Assembly (NCBI RefSeq): GCF_012163145.1
Contig: NZ_JAAVTX010000003.1
Span: forward strand, 310,001-374,000
Length of the DNA: 64,000 nucleotides
Origin: Falsiroseomonas frigidaquae
GTDB lineage: Bacteria > Pseudomonadota > Alphaproteobacteria > Acetobacterales > Acetobacteraceae
Direction of reading: 5' to 3'
The notes beneath the pieces were generated by a model that saw nothing but the letters and a program-made list of their open reading frames with translations, made no database searches and was not told where the DNA came from. The translations under genes were made by a program, and so were the position numbers. Positions 20,223 to 29,241 of the stretch are shown piece after piece. How positions within the stretch are numbered: the first letter of the stretch is position 1; every line of letters begins with the position of its first letter.

Positions 20223-20250
20223 GGGGGCAAGGGGGGAAACCCCTTGCCCC
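20223..20250. terminator. Hairpin after the FKBP gene
   Basis: GGGGCAAGGGG and CCCCTTGCCCC form an 11-bp stem around a GGAAA loop a few bases after the FKBP stop. No T-run follows. It probably ends or stabilises the DUF3830-FKBP message. Confidence 0.55.
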
Positions 20251-20416
20251 GATCCGCCGCCGCTTGCTATTTCCGCCCCTGCATCAAGAGTTGGGCCGAC
20301 GCCCAACGCCAACCTGCCCCTCCCGGGCAAGGTGGCGCCTCCTTCACCGGGGGGATGCGGCCGTTCCGGCAATTATTCGGGAAGCGCCGCCGTCGGTCCG
20401 TGTGTTGGAGGACGGC

Positions 20417-20707
20417 ATGCTGGATTCGGCGGGCGATGGCCCGGATTTCTCCCTGTTCCTGGGACCTGAGGACACGGCGGATTTCGTCGGTGCCTGCCAG
20501 TGGCGCGACCGCGCGGGGCGCTGTCGGCCGGCGCTGCTCTATGTGCTGCTGCACCGGCGGGGCGGCGAGACCTGGACCCATGCCTGCCGCCTGCCGCCGG
20601 ACCGCCGCGCCGGCCACCTGACCCTGCATCTGGAACGCGCCCTGCCCGGCGACCGGCGGGCGGAGCTTGCGACATGGCTGCGGGCGCGAGCCAATCTGGC
20701 CGATTGA
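20417..20707 (+). CDS. Small hypothetical protein
   Basis: A GGAGG box lies 5 bases before the ATG at 20417. The 96-residue product is acidic at its start (MLDSAGDGPDFSLFLGPED) and rich in Arg later, with two cysteines and no signal or membrane segment. No domain is recognised. It ends 50 bases before a Bug receptor gene; the longer open frame from 20171 crosses the FKBP hairpin and is not the likely start. Confidence 0.5.
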   Translation: MLDSAGDGPDFSLFLGPEDTADFVGACQWRDRAGRCRPALLYVLLHRRGGETWTHACRLPPDRRAGHLTLHLERALPGDRRAELATWLRARANLAD

Positions 20708-20757
20708 CAGCGCCGGCCAGCGCGCGATCCTGCCGTTGCAGGGCAGGAAACAAAATC

Positions 20758-21720
20758 ATGAATCGCAGGACCATATTGGCCGCCGCCGCCATGGCCGGCC
20801 TGGCGCGGCCATCGCACGCCCAGGGCCGCCCCGTGCGGCTGGTGGTGCCGGCCCCACCGGGCGGCGCCATCGACGTGATCGGCCGGCTCTACGCGGCGCG
20901 GCTGACGGCGCGCGGCGGGCCGGGCTGGGTTGTCGAGAACCGCGCCGGCGGCAACAACACCATCGGCGCGGCGGAGGTGGCGCGCAGCGCGCCGGATGGC
21001 GCGACCTTCCTGGTCAATGCCGACATCCACCTGATGGGCAAGCGCGTGGTCCCGGGCCTGGCCTATGACCCGGTGGCGGATTTCACCCCGGTCGCCCGCC
21101 TGGCCACCGCGCCGCTGGTCATCGTCGGCCATCCGGAGGCGAGCCGCGCCACCACCCTGGCGCAGCTGGCGGAGCGGATGAAGGCGGCGCCGCGCGACTA
21201 CACCATCTCCACCTCCGGCGCCGGCTCCATGGCGCATCTGGCGGCGGAGGGGCTGAAGCGCCGGGTCGGCGCGGAGGATGCGGTGGTGGCGCATTACCGC
21301 GGCACAGCGCCGGCCATCAACGACGTCGTCGCCGGCAATGTCGCGCTGATGGTGGCGCCGCTGCTCTCCGCCCAGCCGCTGGTGCAGGCCGGGCGGCTGC
21401 GCGCCTTCGCCGTCGTCTCCCCCACCCGCAGCGCCGCCATGCCGGAGGTGCCGAGCGTGGAGGAGGCCGGGCTGCCGGGCCTGCATTTTCTTCTCTGGTA
21501 CGCCGTCTGGGGTCCGCGCGGCCTGCCGGGCGACGCGGCGGCGACGCTGGCGCAGCACCTCAACGCCATCGGCAAGGAGGCCGAGATCGCGCAGCGGCTG
21601 ACGGCAATGGGGGCGGAGGCCTTCACCACCGACACGCCCACCAGCTTCGCCAGCTTCATCGCGGCCGAGGATGCAAAGAATGCCCGCATCGCCGAACAGG
21701 CGGGAATCAAGCCTGAATGA
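20758..21720 (+). CDS. Bug/TctC-family periplasmic receptor
   Basis: The 320-residue protein begins with a signal of the form MNRRTILAAAAMAGLARPSHA. Family phrases are PVRLVVPAPPGGAIDVIGR, VENRAGGNNTIGAAEVARSAPDGATFL and a late DVVAGNVALMVAP. Such proteins bind small organic acids in the periplasm, for TctAB transporters or for sensing. No transporter subunits lie nearby, so it is an orphan receptor. It overlaps the next gene by 4 bases, which suggests its ligand feeds that flavin monooxygenase. Confidence 0.88.
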   Translation: MNRRTILAAAAMAGLARPSHAQGRPVRLVVPAPPGGAIDVIGRLYAARLTARGGPGWVVENRAGGNNTIGAAEVARSAPDGATFLVNADIHLMGKRVVPGLAYDPVADFTPVARLATAPLVIVGHPEASRATTLAQLAERMKAAPRDYTISTSGAGSMAHLAAEGLKRRVGAEDAVVAHYRGTAPAINDVVAGNVALMVAPLLSAQPLVQAGRLRAFAVVSPTRSAAMPEVPSVEEAGLPGLHFLLWYAVWGPRGLPGDAAATLAQHLNAIGKEAEIAQRLTAMGAEAFTTDTPTSFASFIAAEDAKNARIAEQAGIKPE

Positions 21721-22907
21721 TTGAGCCCATCCTGGTCGCCGGCGGCGGCATCGGCGGGCTGGCCGCGGCGCTCGGCCTGGCGCGGCAGGGCTTTGCCGTG
21801 ACGGTGCTGGAGAAGGCGCCGACAATGGGGGAGGTGGGGGCGGGCATCCAGCTCGGCCCCAACGCCTTCCACGCCTTCGACTGGCTCGGCATCGGCGAGA
21901 CCGCCCGCGCCATGGCGATCCAGATCGACCGGCTGCGGCTGATGGATGCGCTGACGGCGGAGGAGATCTGCCACATCGATCTGGGCGAGGATTTTCGGGC
22001 CCGCTTCGGCGCGCCCTATGCCGTGATCCATCGCGGCGACCTGCACGGCGTATTTTTGCAAGGCTGCCGCCGCAGCGATTCCATCAGCCTTCGCACCTCG
22101 GCGGAGGTGGTGGCGTATGAACAGGATGCGTCCGGCGTCACCGCCATCCTGGCCGGCGGCGAAAGACTGCGCGGGCGGGCGCTGATCGGCGCGGATGGCT
22201 TGTGGTCCAAGGTGCGGCGGCAATTGGTGGGGGATGGCGCGCCCCGCGTCTCCGGCCACACCACCTATCGCAGCGTGATCCCGACGGAACAGATGCCGGA
22301 GGCGCTGCGCTGGAACGCCGCGACGCTGTGGGCCGGGCCGAAATGCCACATCGTCCACTACCCGCTGCAGGGCTGGAAGGCGTTCAACCTGGTCGTCACC
22401 TACCACAACGACGCGCCGGAGCCGGTGGCTGGCAAGCCGGTGCCGGATGAGGAAGTCTTCGCCGGCTTCGAGCATGTGCACGAGCTGGCGCAATCGATCA
22501 TCCGCCAGGGGCGCGACTGGAAGCTGTGGGTGCTGTGCGACCGCGACCCGATCGAGGGCTGGGTGGACGGCCGCGTCGCGCTTCTCGGCGATGCCGCGCA
22601 TCCCACGCTGCAATACCTGGCGCAGGGCGCCTGCATGGCGATGGAGGATGCGGTTTGCCTGGCGCAGATGATGGCGACGCATCAAAGCGAGGTCGCACCG
22701 GCGCTGACGGCCTATCGCGATGCGCGCGTCCTGCGCACCGCGCGGGTGCAGCTGCAGTCCCGCGCCGTGGGCGACCACATCTACCACCCCGCCGGCGCGC
22801 ATGCCGCGCTGCGCAACAGCATCATGGCCGCGAAGTCGCAGGCGGAATGGCGGGATACGCTCGCCTGGCTCTATGGCGGCAACGCAATGCAGGAGACCAC
22901 GACATGA
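21717..22907 (+). CDS. FAD-dependent monooxygenase, 3-hydroxybenzoate 6-hydroxylase-like
   Basis: The 396-residue product is a class A flavoprotein hydroxylase. It has the ADP-binding GGGIGG at 9-14, ALIGADGLWSKVR in the middle and the FAD-ribityl motif GDAAHPTLQYLAQGACMAMEDA near 290. The phrases GAGIQLGPNAFHAFDWLG and PYAVIHRGDLHGVFL match 3-hydroxybenzoate 6-monooxygenases, which make gentisate with NADH and O2. The exact aromatic substrate is inferred. No gentisate dioxygenase is in the window. Confidence 0.82.
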   Translation: MIEPILVAGGGIGGLAAALGLARQGFAVTVLEKAPTMGEVGAGIQLGPNAFHAFDWLGIGETARAMAIQIDRLRLMDALTAEEICHIDLGEDFRARFGAPYAVIHRGDLHGVFLQGCRRSDSISLRTSAEVVAYEQDASGVTAILAGGERLRGRALIGADGLWSKVRRQLVGDGAPRVSGHTTYRSVIPTEQMPEALRWNAATLWAGPKCHIVHYPLQGWKAFNLVVTYHNDAPEPVAGKPVPDEEVFAGFEHVHELAQSIIRQGRDWKLWVLCDRDPIEGWVDGRVALLGDAAHPTLQYLAQGACMAMEDAVCLAQMMATHQSEVAPALTAYRDARVLRTARVQLQSRAVGDHIYHPAGAHAALRNSIMAAKSQAEWRDTLAWLYGGNAMQETTT

Positions 22908-23629
22908 GCAGCGACGCCGTCGCCCACGCCATCCGCGAGCTGGTGCTCGCCAACCGCATCCTGGCGCGGGAGGATGTGATCGACGATTTCGGCCATGTCT
23001 CGCTGCGCCACCCGGAACGCAAGGACCGCTACTTCCTGTCGCGCAGCCGCAGCCCCGTCGCCGTCACTGCCGACGACATCATGGAATTCGAGCTGGACGG
23101 CACGCCCGTCGCGCAGAATGGCCGCCGCATGTATTCGGAACGCGCGCTGCATTCGGCCATCTTCATGGCACGGCCCGATGTGACGTCCGTCATCCATCAC
23201 CATGCGCGTAGCGTCATCCCCTTCACGGTGGTCCGCACGCTGCAGCTGAAGCCGATCTTCCACATGGGCAGCGTGATGGGCGCGGAGGTGCCGCTGTGGG
23301 ACAGCCAGCCGGAGTTCGGCGACACCAACATGCTGATCGACGATCTGCCACGCGGCCATTCCCTGGCCCGCGCACTGGGCGGCAATCGCAGCGTGATGCT
23401 GCGCGGCCATGGCGCCTGCAATGTCGGCGTCAACCTGCGCGCCGCCGTCTTCACCGCCGTCTACATGAAGCACAATGCGGAGATGGTGCTGGCCAGCCTG
23501 CCGCACGGCACGCCCGAATACCTGACTCCTGGCGAGGTGGAGAAGACCGCCGCCATGCTGCTGTCCGACATGCCGCTGGCCCGCGCCTGGGACTACTGGA
23601 TCACCCGCGCCGGATATGGCGGCGTGTGA
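22904..23629 (+). CDS. Class II aldolase/adducin family protein
   Basis: The 241-residue protein has the zinc-site pattern of class II aldolases: HSAIFMARPDVTSVIHHH (two to three His) and RGHGACNVG with the third ligand. Family members are aldolases, decarboxylases or sugar-phosphate epimerases. Because it overlaps the flavin hydroxylase gene by 4 bases, a role on an aromatic-derived oxo acid is plausible. It ends 3 bases before the convergent GGDEF-EAL gene. Confidence 0.8.
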   Translation: MSSDAVAHAIRELVLANRILAREDVIDDFGHVSLRHPERKDRYFLSRSRSPVAVTADDIMEFELDGTPVAQNGRRMYSERALHSAIFMARPDVTSVIHHHARSVIPFTVVRTLQLKPIFHMGSVMGAEVPLWDSQPEFGDTNMLIDDLPRGHSLARALGGNRSVMLRGHGACNVGVNLRAAVFTAVYMKHNAEMVLASLPHGTPEYLTPGEVEKTAAMLLSDMPLARAWDYWITRAGYGGV

Positions 23630-23632
23630 TCC

Positions 23633-25492
23633 TCATGCCGCAGCATCGCGGCTGACGCCGAGCAGCACGGCCAGATCCTGCTCCGGCATGGCGCGGCCAT
23701 AGAGGAAGCCCTGCGCCTCCGTGCAGCCCTCGGCCCGCAGCAGCGCCGCCTGGGCGATGCTTTCCACCCCCTCGGCGTTGCAGCGCAGGCCGAGCGCCTG
23801 GGTGATGGCGATGACGGCGCGGATGATGGCGACCGATTGCGGATCGTCGCCCAGGCTGGTGACGAAGCTGCGGTCGATCTTGATCTTGTCGAAGCGGAAT
23901 TTGTGCAGGTAGCCGAGCGAGGAATAGCCGGTGCCGAAATCATCCATCGCCACCGACACGCCCATCTCCCGCAGCGCGCCCAGCGTGGCCAGCGTGCGCT
24001 CCGTATCCGTCAGCAGCACGCCTTCCGTGATCTCGATCTCCAGCCGGCGGGGATTGAGGCCGGTGCTGTCCAGTGCATGACGCACGGCGCGCAGGAAATC
24101 GGCGCTCTGGAAATGATTGGCGGAGATGTTCACCGCCATGCGCGGCCCGGGCCAGCGGATGGCGGTGGCGCAGGCCTCCAGCAGGACCCATTCGCCGATG
24201 CGGTTCAGCAGGCCGATCTCCTCCGCCACGCCGATGAAGGCATCCGGCATCACCTGGCCGCGCTGCGGATGTTCCCAGCGCAGCAATGCCTCCAGCCCCA
24301 CCACCTGCTGCGTCACCAGATCCACCTGCGGCTGGTAATGCAGCCGCAACTGCCCCTCGGCCAGCGCCCGGCGCAGGTCGCGCTCCACCTGCCGCCTTTC
24401 CTGCAGGGCGCGGTTCATCTCGGCGGAGAAGAAGCGGAAGCCGTTCCGCCCTTCCGCCTTGGCGCTGTACAGCGCGGTGTCGGCATCCTGCAGCAGCTGG
24501 CCCGGGTCGATCTCCGCCGCCCCAGCCTTCGGCCCGCCGGACAGGGCGATGCCGATGCTGGTGCCGATCAGCGCCTGGTTGCCATTCAGGTCGAAGGGCA
24601 TCGACAGCCGTTCCACCAGCCGCGCCGCCAGCGCCTCCGCCGAGCGCGGTTGCTGGGCATCGACCTGGATGATGGCGAATTCGTCGCCGCCCAGCCGCGC
24701 CAGCGTGTCGCTGTCCCGCAGGGTGGCGGCCAGGGCGCGCGCCACCTGGCGCAGCAATTCATCGCCCGCGGCGTGCCCCAGCGTGTCGTTCACCTCCTTG
24801 AATCGATCGAGGTCCAGCGCCAGCACCGCGAAGCCGCCGCCATAGCGGCTGGTCCGCAACCCGATCTGCGCCAGCCGGTCGTGGAACAGGCGACGGTTGG
24901 GCAGGCCGGTCAGCTGGTCATGCGTCGCCAGGTAGGTGGCGCGCCCCATCGCCTGCCGCAGCAACCGCAGCGGCAGCAGCCGCAGCGCGGCGTAGGAGCC
25001 AGCGGCCAGCAGCAGGGCCAGCACCGCCACCAGCGAGGTCCCCGCCAGGGCCGGCACCATGGATCGCTCGACCCGTACCGAACCCACGGCCATGCCGCTA
25101 TCGAAGATGGTGTCGGAGGCGGCAAGGCGCGGCCAGGCCAGATCCATCGGCAGTTGCACGATCACCCGGCCGGTTCCGTCGCGCACCTCCAGGGTGGACC
25201 GCGCATCGTCCCCGGCGCTCAGCAGGGCGCGCAGCCGGGCGTCCTGGTACACCCACATGTCCGGGTTGCGGGTCGCGAACTGGGTGATGACATGGGCGAG
25301 GACGCGGGCCTCCGCGGACAGCGCCGCCCGCTCCTCCCGCAGCGTCGACCAGGCATGCATGGCCGGGACGGTGAAGGCGAGAAGCAGGGCGATGCCGGCG
25401 GCGAAGCCGCTGACGAGGCGCGCCAGCGTCGCCTCCCCCGTCAGTCGCTCGGCGGCTTCCGCTGCCGCAGGGGTGACGCGCGGCTGACTCAT
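23633..25492 (-). CDS. Membrane GGDEF-EAL protein (c-di-GMP turnover)
   Basis: The 619-residue protein has membrane segments at about 24-46 and 148-172 enclosing a periplasmic domain of about 100 residues. These are followed by a GGDEF domain with intact LGGDEF near 266 and an EAL domain starting at GLEALLRW near 400. EAL active-site groups NISANHF, EITEG, DDFGTGYSS, KIDRSF and EGVE are all present. Both synthesis and breakdown of cyclic di-GMP are therefore possible. Its ATG overlaps the stop of the binding-protein gene upstream, which likely supplies its periplasmic input. Confidence 0.9.
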   Translation of the reverse strand: MSQPRVTPAAAEAAERLTGEATLARLVSGFAAGIALLLAFTVPAMHAWSTLREERAALSAEARVLAHVITQFATRNPDMWVYQDARLRALLSAGDDARSTLEVRDGTGRVIVQLPMDLAWPRLAASDTIFDSGMAVGSVRVERSMVPALAGTSLVAVLALLLAAGSYAALRLLPLRLLRQAMGRATYLATHDQLTGLPNRRLFHDRLAQIGLRTSRYGGGFAVLALDLDRFKEVNDTLGHAAGDELLRQVARALAATLRDSDTLARLGGDEFAIIQVDAQQPRSAEALAARLVERLSMPFDLNGNQALIGTSIGIALSGGPKAGAAEIDPGQLLQDADTALYSAKAEGRNGFRFFSAEMNRALQERRQVERDLRRALAEGQLRLHYQPQVDLVTQQVVGLEALLRWEHPQRGQVMPDAFIGVAEEIGLLNRIGEWVLLEACATAIRWPGPRMAVNISANHFQSADFLRAVRHALDSTGLNPRRLEIEITEGVLLTDTERTLATLGALREMGVSVAMDDFGTGYSSLGYLHKFRFDKIKIDRSFVTSLGDDPQSVAIIRAVIAITQALGLRCNAEGVESIAQAALLRAEGCTEAQGFLYGRAMPEQDLAVLLGVSRDAAA

Positions 25493-26373
25493 TGGCGCAG
25501 CCCTGTCAGCGGCTCGAACCCGAATTCCAGCAGGGTCCGGCCGGCCTGCGGCGTCGCCAGGAAGCCGACGAATTCCGTTACCCAGGGTGGCGCGTCGCGG
25601 CGCCAGGCCAGCCGGATGCTGCGCGCCATCCGGTAGCGGCCGGATTGCAGCGCCGCGACCTCCGGCGCCACGCCATCCAGCGGCAGCAGGCGCAGCCCGC
25701 GATATTCGGAAAGGGTCTGGCCCAGCGTTGTCAGGCCGAAGGAGCCGGGCAGGCGTTCGAGCAGGTCGGCATTGTCCTGGTCCGACACGGCCACGGCGAG
25801 GCCCGGCCGGTCATGGGCCCGTTCCATCGCCTCCGCGAGGATGGGCGAGGAGAGCCCGGCCCGGATCCAGTCGGTCTCGCTGCGGTCGCGCCGCACCAGG
25901 CGCACCGGGACGCCCTGCGACCATTCCCGCGTGCCGCCGGCCAGCAGGGCCGCAGCCTGCGCCGTCGTCACGGCATCCACCGGCGTGTCCTGGCGCGTGG
26001 CGAAGCCGATGGGGGTGCGGGCGAAGGGTAGCGCGGCCAGGCCGGCACTGATCTCCGCCGGGCTCAGGTCGCGGGAGACCACGGCGAGGTCGATGCGCCC
26101 CCCCGAAAGCGCGGCCAATCCGCCGGATGTGCCCAGGCTGGACAGGACCGTGATGCCCAGCGCCTCGCCCGCCCTGCCATCCAGGTCGAGCAGCATCCGC
26201 GTGATCGCCAGCCCCATGCCGCTGCCACCAAGCCGCAGCGGCATGGTCTGCATCGCCCGCGCCGGCCCGGCCAGCAGCGGCAGGCCGGCCAGCAGCAGCC
26301 GGCGGGTCGGGGCCGGGCCAGAGCAAGGCACGCCGGCGCCCGATGGCGAGGTGGTCGGTTGGAATCGGGTCAT
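25489..26373 (-). CDS. PstS-like periplasmic binding protein paired with the GGDEF-EAL gene
   Basis: The 294-residue protein has an Arg-pair signal (TRRLLLAGLPLLAGPARA) and a phosphate-binding-protein-like body. Telltale phrases are LRLGGSGMGLAITRMLLDL, GGLAALSGGRIDLAVVSRDLS and GTREWSQGVPVRLVRRDRSETD, resembling PstS (ligand loops near S-x-GSG and the SDQDNADLL region). No phosphate transporter genes lie nearby. The 4-base overlap with the downstream GGDEF-EAL gene suggests it is a sensor subunit. The ligand is unknown; an oxyanion is a guess from the fold. Confidence 0.78.
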   Translation of the reverse strand: MTRFQPTTSPSGAGVPCSGPAPTRRLLLAGLPLLAGPARAMQTMPLRLGGSGMGLAITRMLLDLDGRAGEALGITVLSSLGTSGGLAALSGGRIDLAVVSRDLSPAEISAGLAALPFARTPIGFATRQDTPVDAVTTAQAAALLAGGTREWSQGVPVRLVRRDRSETDWIRAGLSSPILAEAMERAHDRPGLAVAVSDQDNADLLERLPGSFGLTTLGQTLSEYRGLRLLPLDGVAPEVAALQSGRYRMARSIRLAWRRDAPPWVTEFVGFLATPQAGRTLLEFGFEPLTGLRQ

Positions 26374-26397
26374 GCCGGCATCGTGAGCCGGTACCTG

Positions 26398-27006
26398 TTA
26401 CCCTGCTGCTAAGGGATTGTTTCGGGGGCCGAGGTCGGGCCGGTTGAACCAGGCCTCGAAGCGCTCGAAGGTGGCCTCCGCGCCCGCGATCATCGCCGCC
26501 AGCCGCCCGGCCTCCGCGCCGCAGGCCTCGATCGCCGCGCAGCAATCCCGCCACATGGCGCCGTGCCGCGCGCCGTAGCCGCGCAGGAAGCTGCGCCCCG
26601 CCTCCCCCGGCAGCACGCCGTCCAGGGCGCGCGCCAGATGCTGGCCACCGAGGGTCGAACCCTCCGTCACATACAGGCAGCCCATCGCCCAGGCGGCGCA
26701 GGCGGGTGGAGGCAGGGTCGCCACCGGGGCCAGCGGCGCGGCGCCGAGCGCCACCAGATCCGCCACCAGCATGGGCGAGCGGCGCCGCGATGCGACTTCT
26801 ATGCCATAGGCGGATAGCGAGGGCGCGGCCCCGAGGGCGGCCTCCACGCCCAGGTGGAAGCCGAGCAGCCGGCGCAGCAGCCCGACATATTCGGCCGGTG
26901 CGATCCGCCCGGCGGCAAGCCGTGCAAAGACCGGGACGCCGTGCAGCCGCTCATGCACAGCCCCCGTGGCCTGCCGCAGCGCCAGACGCGCGGCATCCAC
27001 GGGCAT
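26398..27006 (-). CDS. bphO: Bacterial haem oxygenase (biliverdin supply for phytochrome)
   Basis: The 202-residue product opens haem to biliverdin IXa. The proximal His is probably His18 in TGAVHERLHG, and the distal helix carries the family motif YVTEGSTLGGQ. It lies 3 bases downstream of the bacteriophytochrome gene, the standard bphP-bphO pairing in which it provides the chromophore. The next gene on the strand, the PstS-like protein, begins after only 24 bases. Confidence 0.93.
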   Translation of the reverse strand: MPVDAARLALRQATGAVHERLHGVPVFARLAAGRIAPAEYVGLLRRLLGFHLGVEAALGAAPSLSAYGIEVASRRRSPMLVADLVALGAAPLAPVATLPPPACAAWAMGCLYVTEGSTLGGQHLARALDGVLPGEAGRSFLRGYGARHGAMWRDCCAAIEACGAEAGRLAAMIAGAEATFERFEAWFNRPDLGPRNNPLAAG

Positions 27007-27009
27007 CGC

Positions 27010-29241
27010 TCAATCGCCTCCCGGCTTGGGGCGGTCGTCGGCCGGCGGGGTGCTGGAATGGCGGATCAGCGTCTCCAGCACCGCGGCGGTACGGGCGACG
27101 GAGGCCCGCACGGATTCCAGCAGGTCCGGCATGCGCGCCACATCCACGCCATCGGCGATCTCCAGCGCCGCGAGCTGCGCATTCTCCACCACCGAGGCGA
27201 GGATCGCCTGGAAGGCGATGTCGGCCTGCCGGTCCAGCCGCCCGCCGGGGCGACGGGCGCCTTCCTCGATGCCCGCCTGGAAGCGCCGCCGCGCGGCGTC
27301 CGCCGCCTTGCGCTCCGCCAGGTCGTTGAACAGGAAGACGAAGCCGAGCACCCGGTCGGGCGCGGAGAAGACCGGGTCGGCGCGCACCAGCACCGGCCGC
27401 CCGCCGCCGAGCCCGGCGCCCTGGCCATCCGCCAGCCGCACCTCCCCGCGCCAGGACCGCTTGTTCTCCATCACGTCCCGCAGCCGGCGGCCGACCTCGG
27501 CCGGGTCGGCGAAATAGGGCAGCAGGTGGTCGATGCGACGCGGCGCGGCGCCGCGCAGGCCGGGCAGCAGCCGGTCGAAAGCCTCGTTCCGCAGGTCGAT
27601 GTTGCCGGACTGGTCGCAGATCACCACCGGCTGGGCGGAAAGCCCCACCTGGCGGCGCACCTGCGCCAGCTGGTCCTCCGCGATCAGCATGCGGACGGAG
27701 CGGAACTGCAGGACCACGTCGGTGACGGTGTCGCCGATCAGCCGCGCGGTCGCCAGGTCCTTCGGCGACCAGGGCTCCGACCGCCCCTCCACCACCTGGT
27801 TCCACTTGGCGAAGGACCGACGCGGCGAGAGGTCGCGCGGGTCGTCGCCGACCAGCACCGGCTTGGTCGGGTCGCCGCCCCAGGTGACGGTGGAGACCTG
27901 CTCCGGCCGGAACCACACTAGGTATTCGCCCGGCGCGGTGGAGATCGGTGCCGCCAGCACGCCGCTGGCAACCCGCGTCAGCCCCGCCAGATGCGGCGCC
28001 TCCCCGACCAGGGAGGAGGTGGCGATGACGGGCGCGATGCCGGCCGAGCTGCGTGGCCGGCTGTCCAGCCATTTGCCGATGTCGCGCAGGCCGGCGGTGC
28101 CGGGCACGTCGCCGGCGGTCTGCATCTGGCCCTCGAACAGCAGGGCGGCGCCGCTGGCGCCCAGCGGCAGCAGCAGGGTCTGCGCATTGTCGAACAGCGC
28201 GGTGCGCCAGTCGCCGTCGCGGGTGATCGCCTCGATCATCCGCTGTTCCAGGCGGCGCACGGCGAGTTCCGCCTGCGACTGCACGAAGGATTCCAGCGCC
28301 GCGATGCGGGTGCCCACCGCTTCCGCCAGCAATTCCGTGATGGCGCGCAGCGCGAAGGGGGTGCGGCGCGGCGTCTGGTGGTGGCAGGAGATCAGCCCCC
28401 ACAGCCGCCCGCCGACCAGGATGGAGGCGACCAGCGTGGCCCCCACCCCCATGTTCTTCAGGTACTGCACATGCATCGGCGACGTGCTGCGCAGCACGCA
28501 CAGCGACATGTCCAGGTCCTGCCCGGTCAGCGGCGAAAGCCGCGGCTCCAGCGGCACCGGCGCGTAATGCACATCGGTCACCACGCGCACCCGGTTGCGG
28601 ATGTACAGGCGCCGGGCGATTTCCGGGATGTCGGAGGCCGGGTAGCGGTTGCCGAGATAGGGCTCCAGCCCCGCCGCATGTTCCTCGGCGAAGACCTCGC
28701 CATGGCCGTCATCGTCGAAGCGATAGACCATGACCCGGTCGTAGCCGGTCAGCCCGCGGAAGATGCGGGCCACTTCCTCGCATAGCGGCTTCAGCGCGTA
28801 GCTGCCGAGGATGGCCTGCAAGGCGGGCTCGATACGCCTGGCGCCATCATCCTCCGGCGCCGCGCGCTCCAGCTCCAGGATCACGCCGCCGCCGATCGGC
28901 CGGTGCAACTGCACGTCGAGCGGCACCGCCGCGGTGCCGGAGACGCGAACCGCCGCCGGTACCACGTCCAGCGGGTCGGCCAGCAGGGGCGCGATGGCGC
29001 GGGCGATGTCGGGGGCGCAATCGGCCAGCCGGCGGCCCAGCGCCGGCCCGTCCAGGCCGAGGAAGGCCGCGGCATTGGCGCTGACCTGCAGCACCGTCAG
29101 CTCCGGCTCCCGCAGCGCGAGCAGCGCGCCATGCGGCTGGATCGAGGCGGCGAGGTGGATCTGCTCCCGCTCGCAATTGGAGAGATCGGCCGCACCGAAG
29201 GCGGGAGAGCCGGCAGCGCTGCCGGGCAGCTGGATGGTCAC
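27010..29241 (-). CDS. bphP: Bacteriophytochrome with PAS output instead of a kinase
   Basis: The 743-residue photoreceptor has an N-terminal PAS domain with the biliverdin-binding Cys23 (SNCEREQIHLAASIQPHG), a GAF domain with PASDIP near 200, and a PHY domain with the tongue motif PRRSF near 470. After PHY comes another PAS domain (AQPVVICDQSGNIDLRNEAF) and a helical tail. There is no H-box or ATPase domain. This layout matches RpBphP1/BrBphP, which act by binding PpsR rather than by phosphorylation. It overlaps ppsR by 4 bases. Confidence 0.94.
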   Translation of the reverse strand: MTIQLPGSAAGSPAFGAADLSNCEREQIHLAASIQPHGALLALREPELTVLQVSANAAAFLGLDGPALGRRLADCAPDIARAIAPLLADPLDVVPAAVRVSGTAAVPLDVQLHRPIGGGVILELERAAPEDDGARRIEPALQAILGSYALKPLCEEVARIFRGLTGYDRVMVYRFDDDGHGEVFAEEHAAGLEPYLGNRYPASDIPEIARRLYIRNRVRVVTDVHYAPVPLEPRLSPLTGQDLDMSLCVLRSTSPMHVQYLKNMGVGATLVASILVGGRLWGLISCHHQTPRRTPFALRAITELLAEAVGTRIAALESFVQSQAELAVRRLEQRMIEAITRDGDWRTALFDNAQTLLLPLGASGAALLFEGQMQTAGDVPGTAGLRDIGKWLDSRPRSSAGIAPVIATSSLVGEAPHLAGLTRVASGVLAAPISTAPGEYLVWFRPEQVSTVTWGGDPTKPVLVGDDPRDLSPRRSFAKWNQVVEGRSEPWSPKDLATARLIGDTVTDVVLQFRSVRMLIAEDQLAQVRRQVGLSAQPVVICDQSGNIDLRNEAFDRLLPGLRGAAPRRIDHLLPYFADPAEVGRRLRDVMENKRSWRGEVRLADGQGAGLGGGRPVLVRADPVFSAPDRVLGFVFLFNDLAERKAADAARRRFQAGIEEGARRPGGRLDRQADIAFQAILASVVENAQLAALEIADGVDVARMPDLLESVRASVARTAAVLETLIRHSSTPPADDRPKPGGD

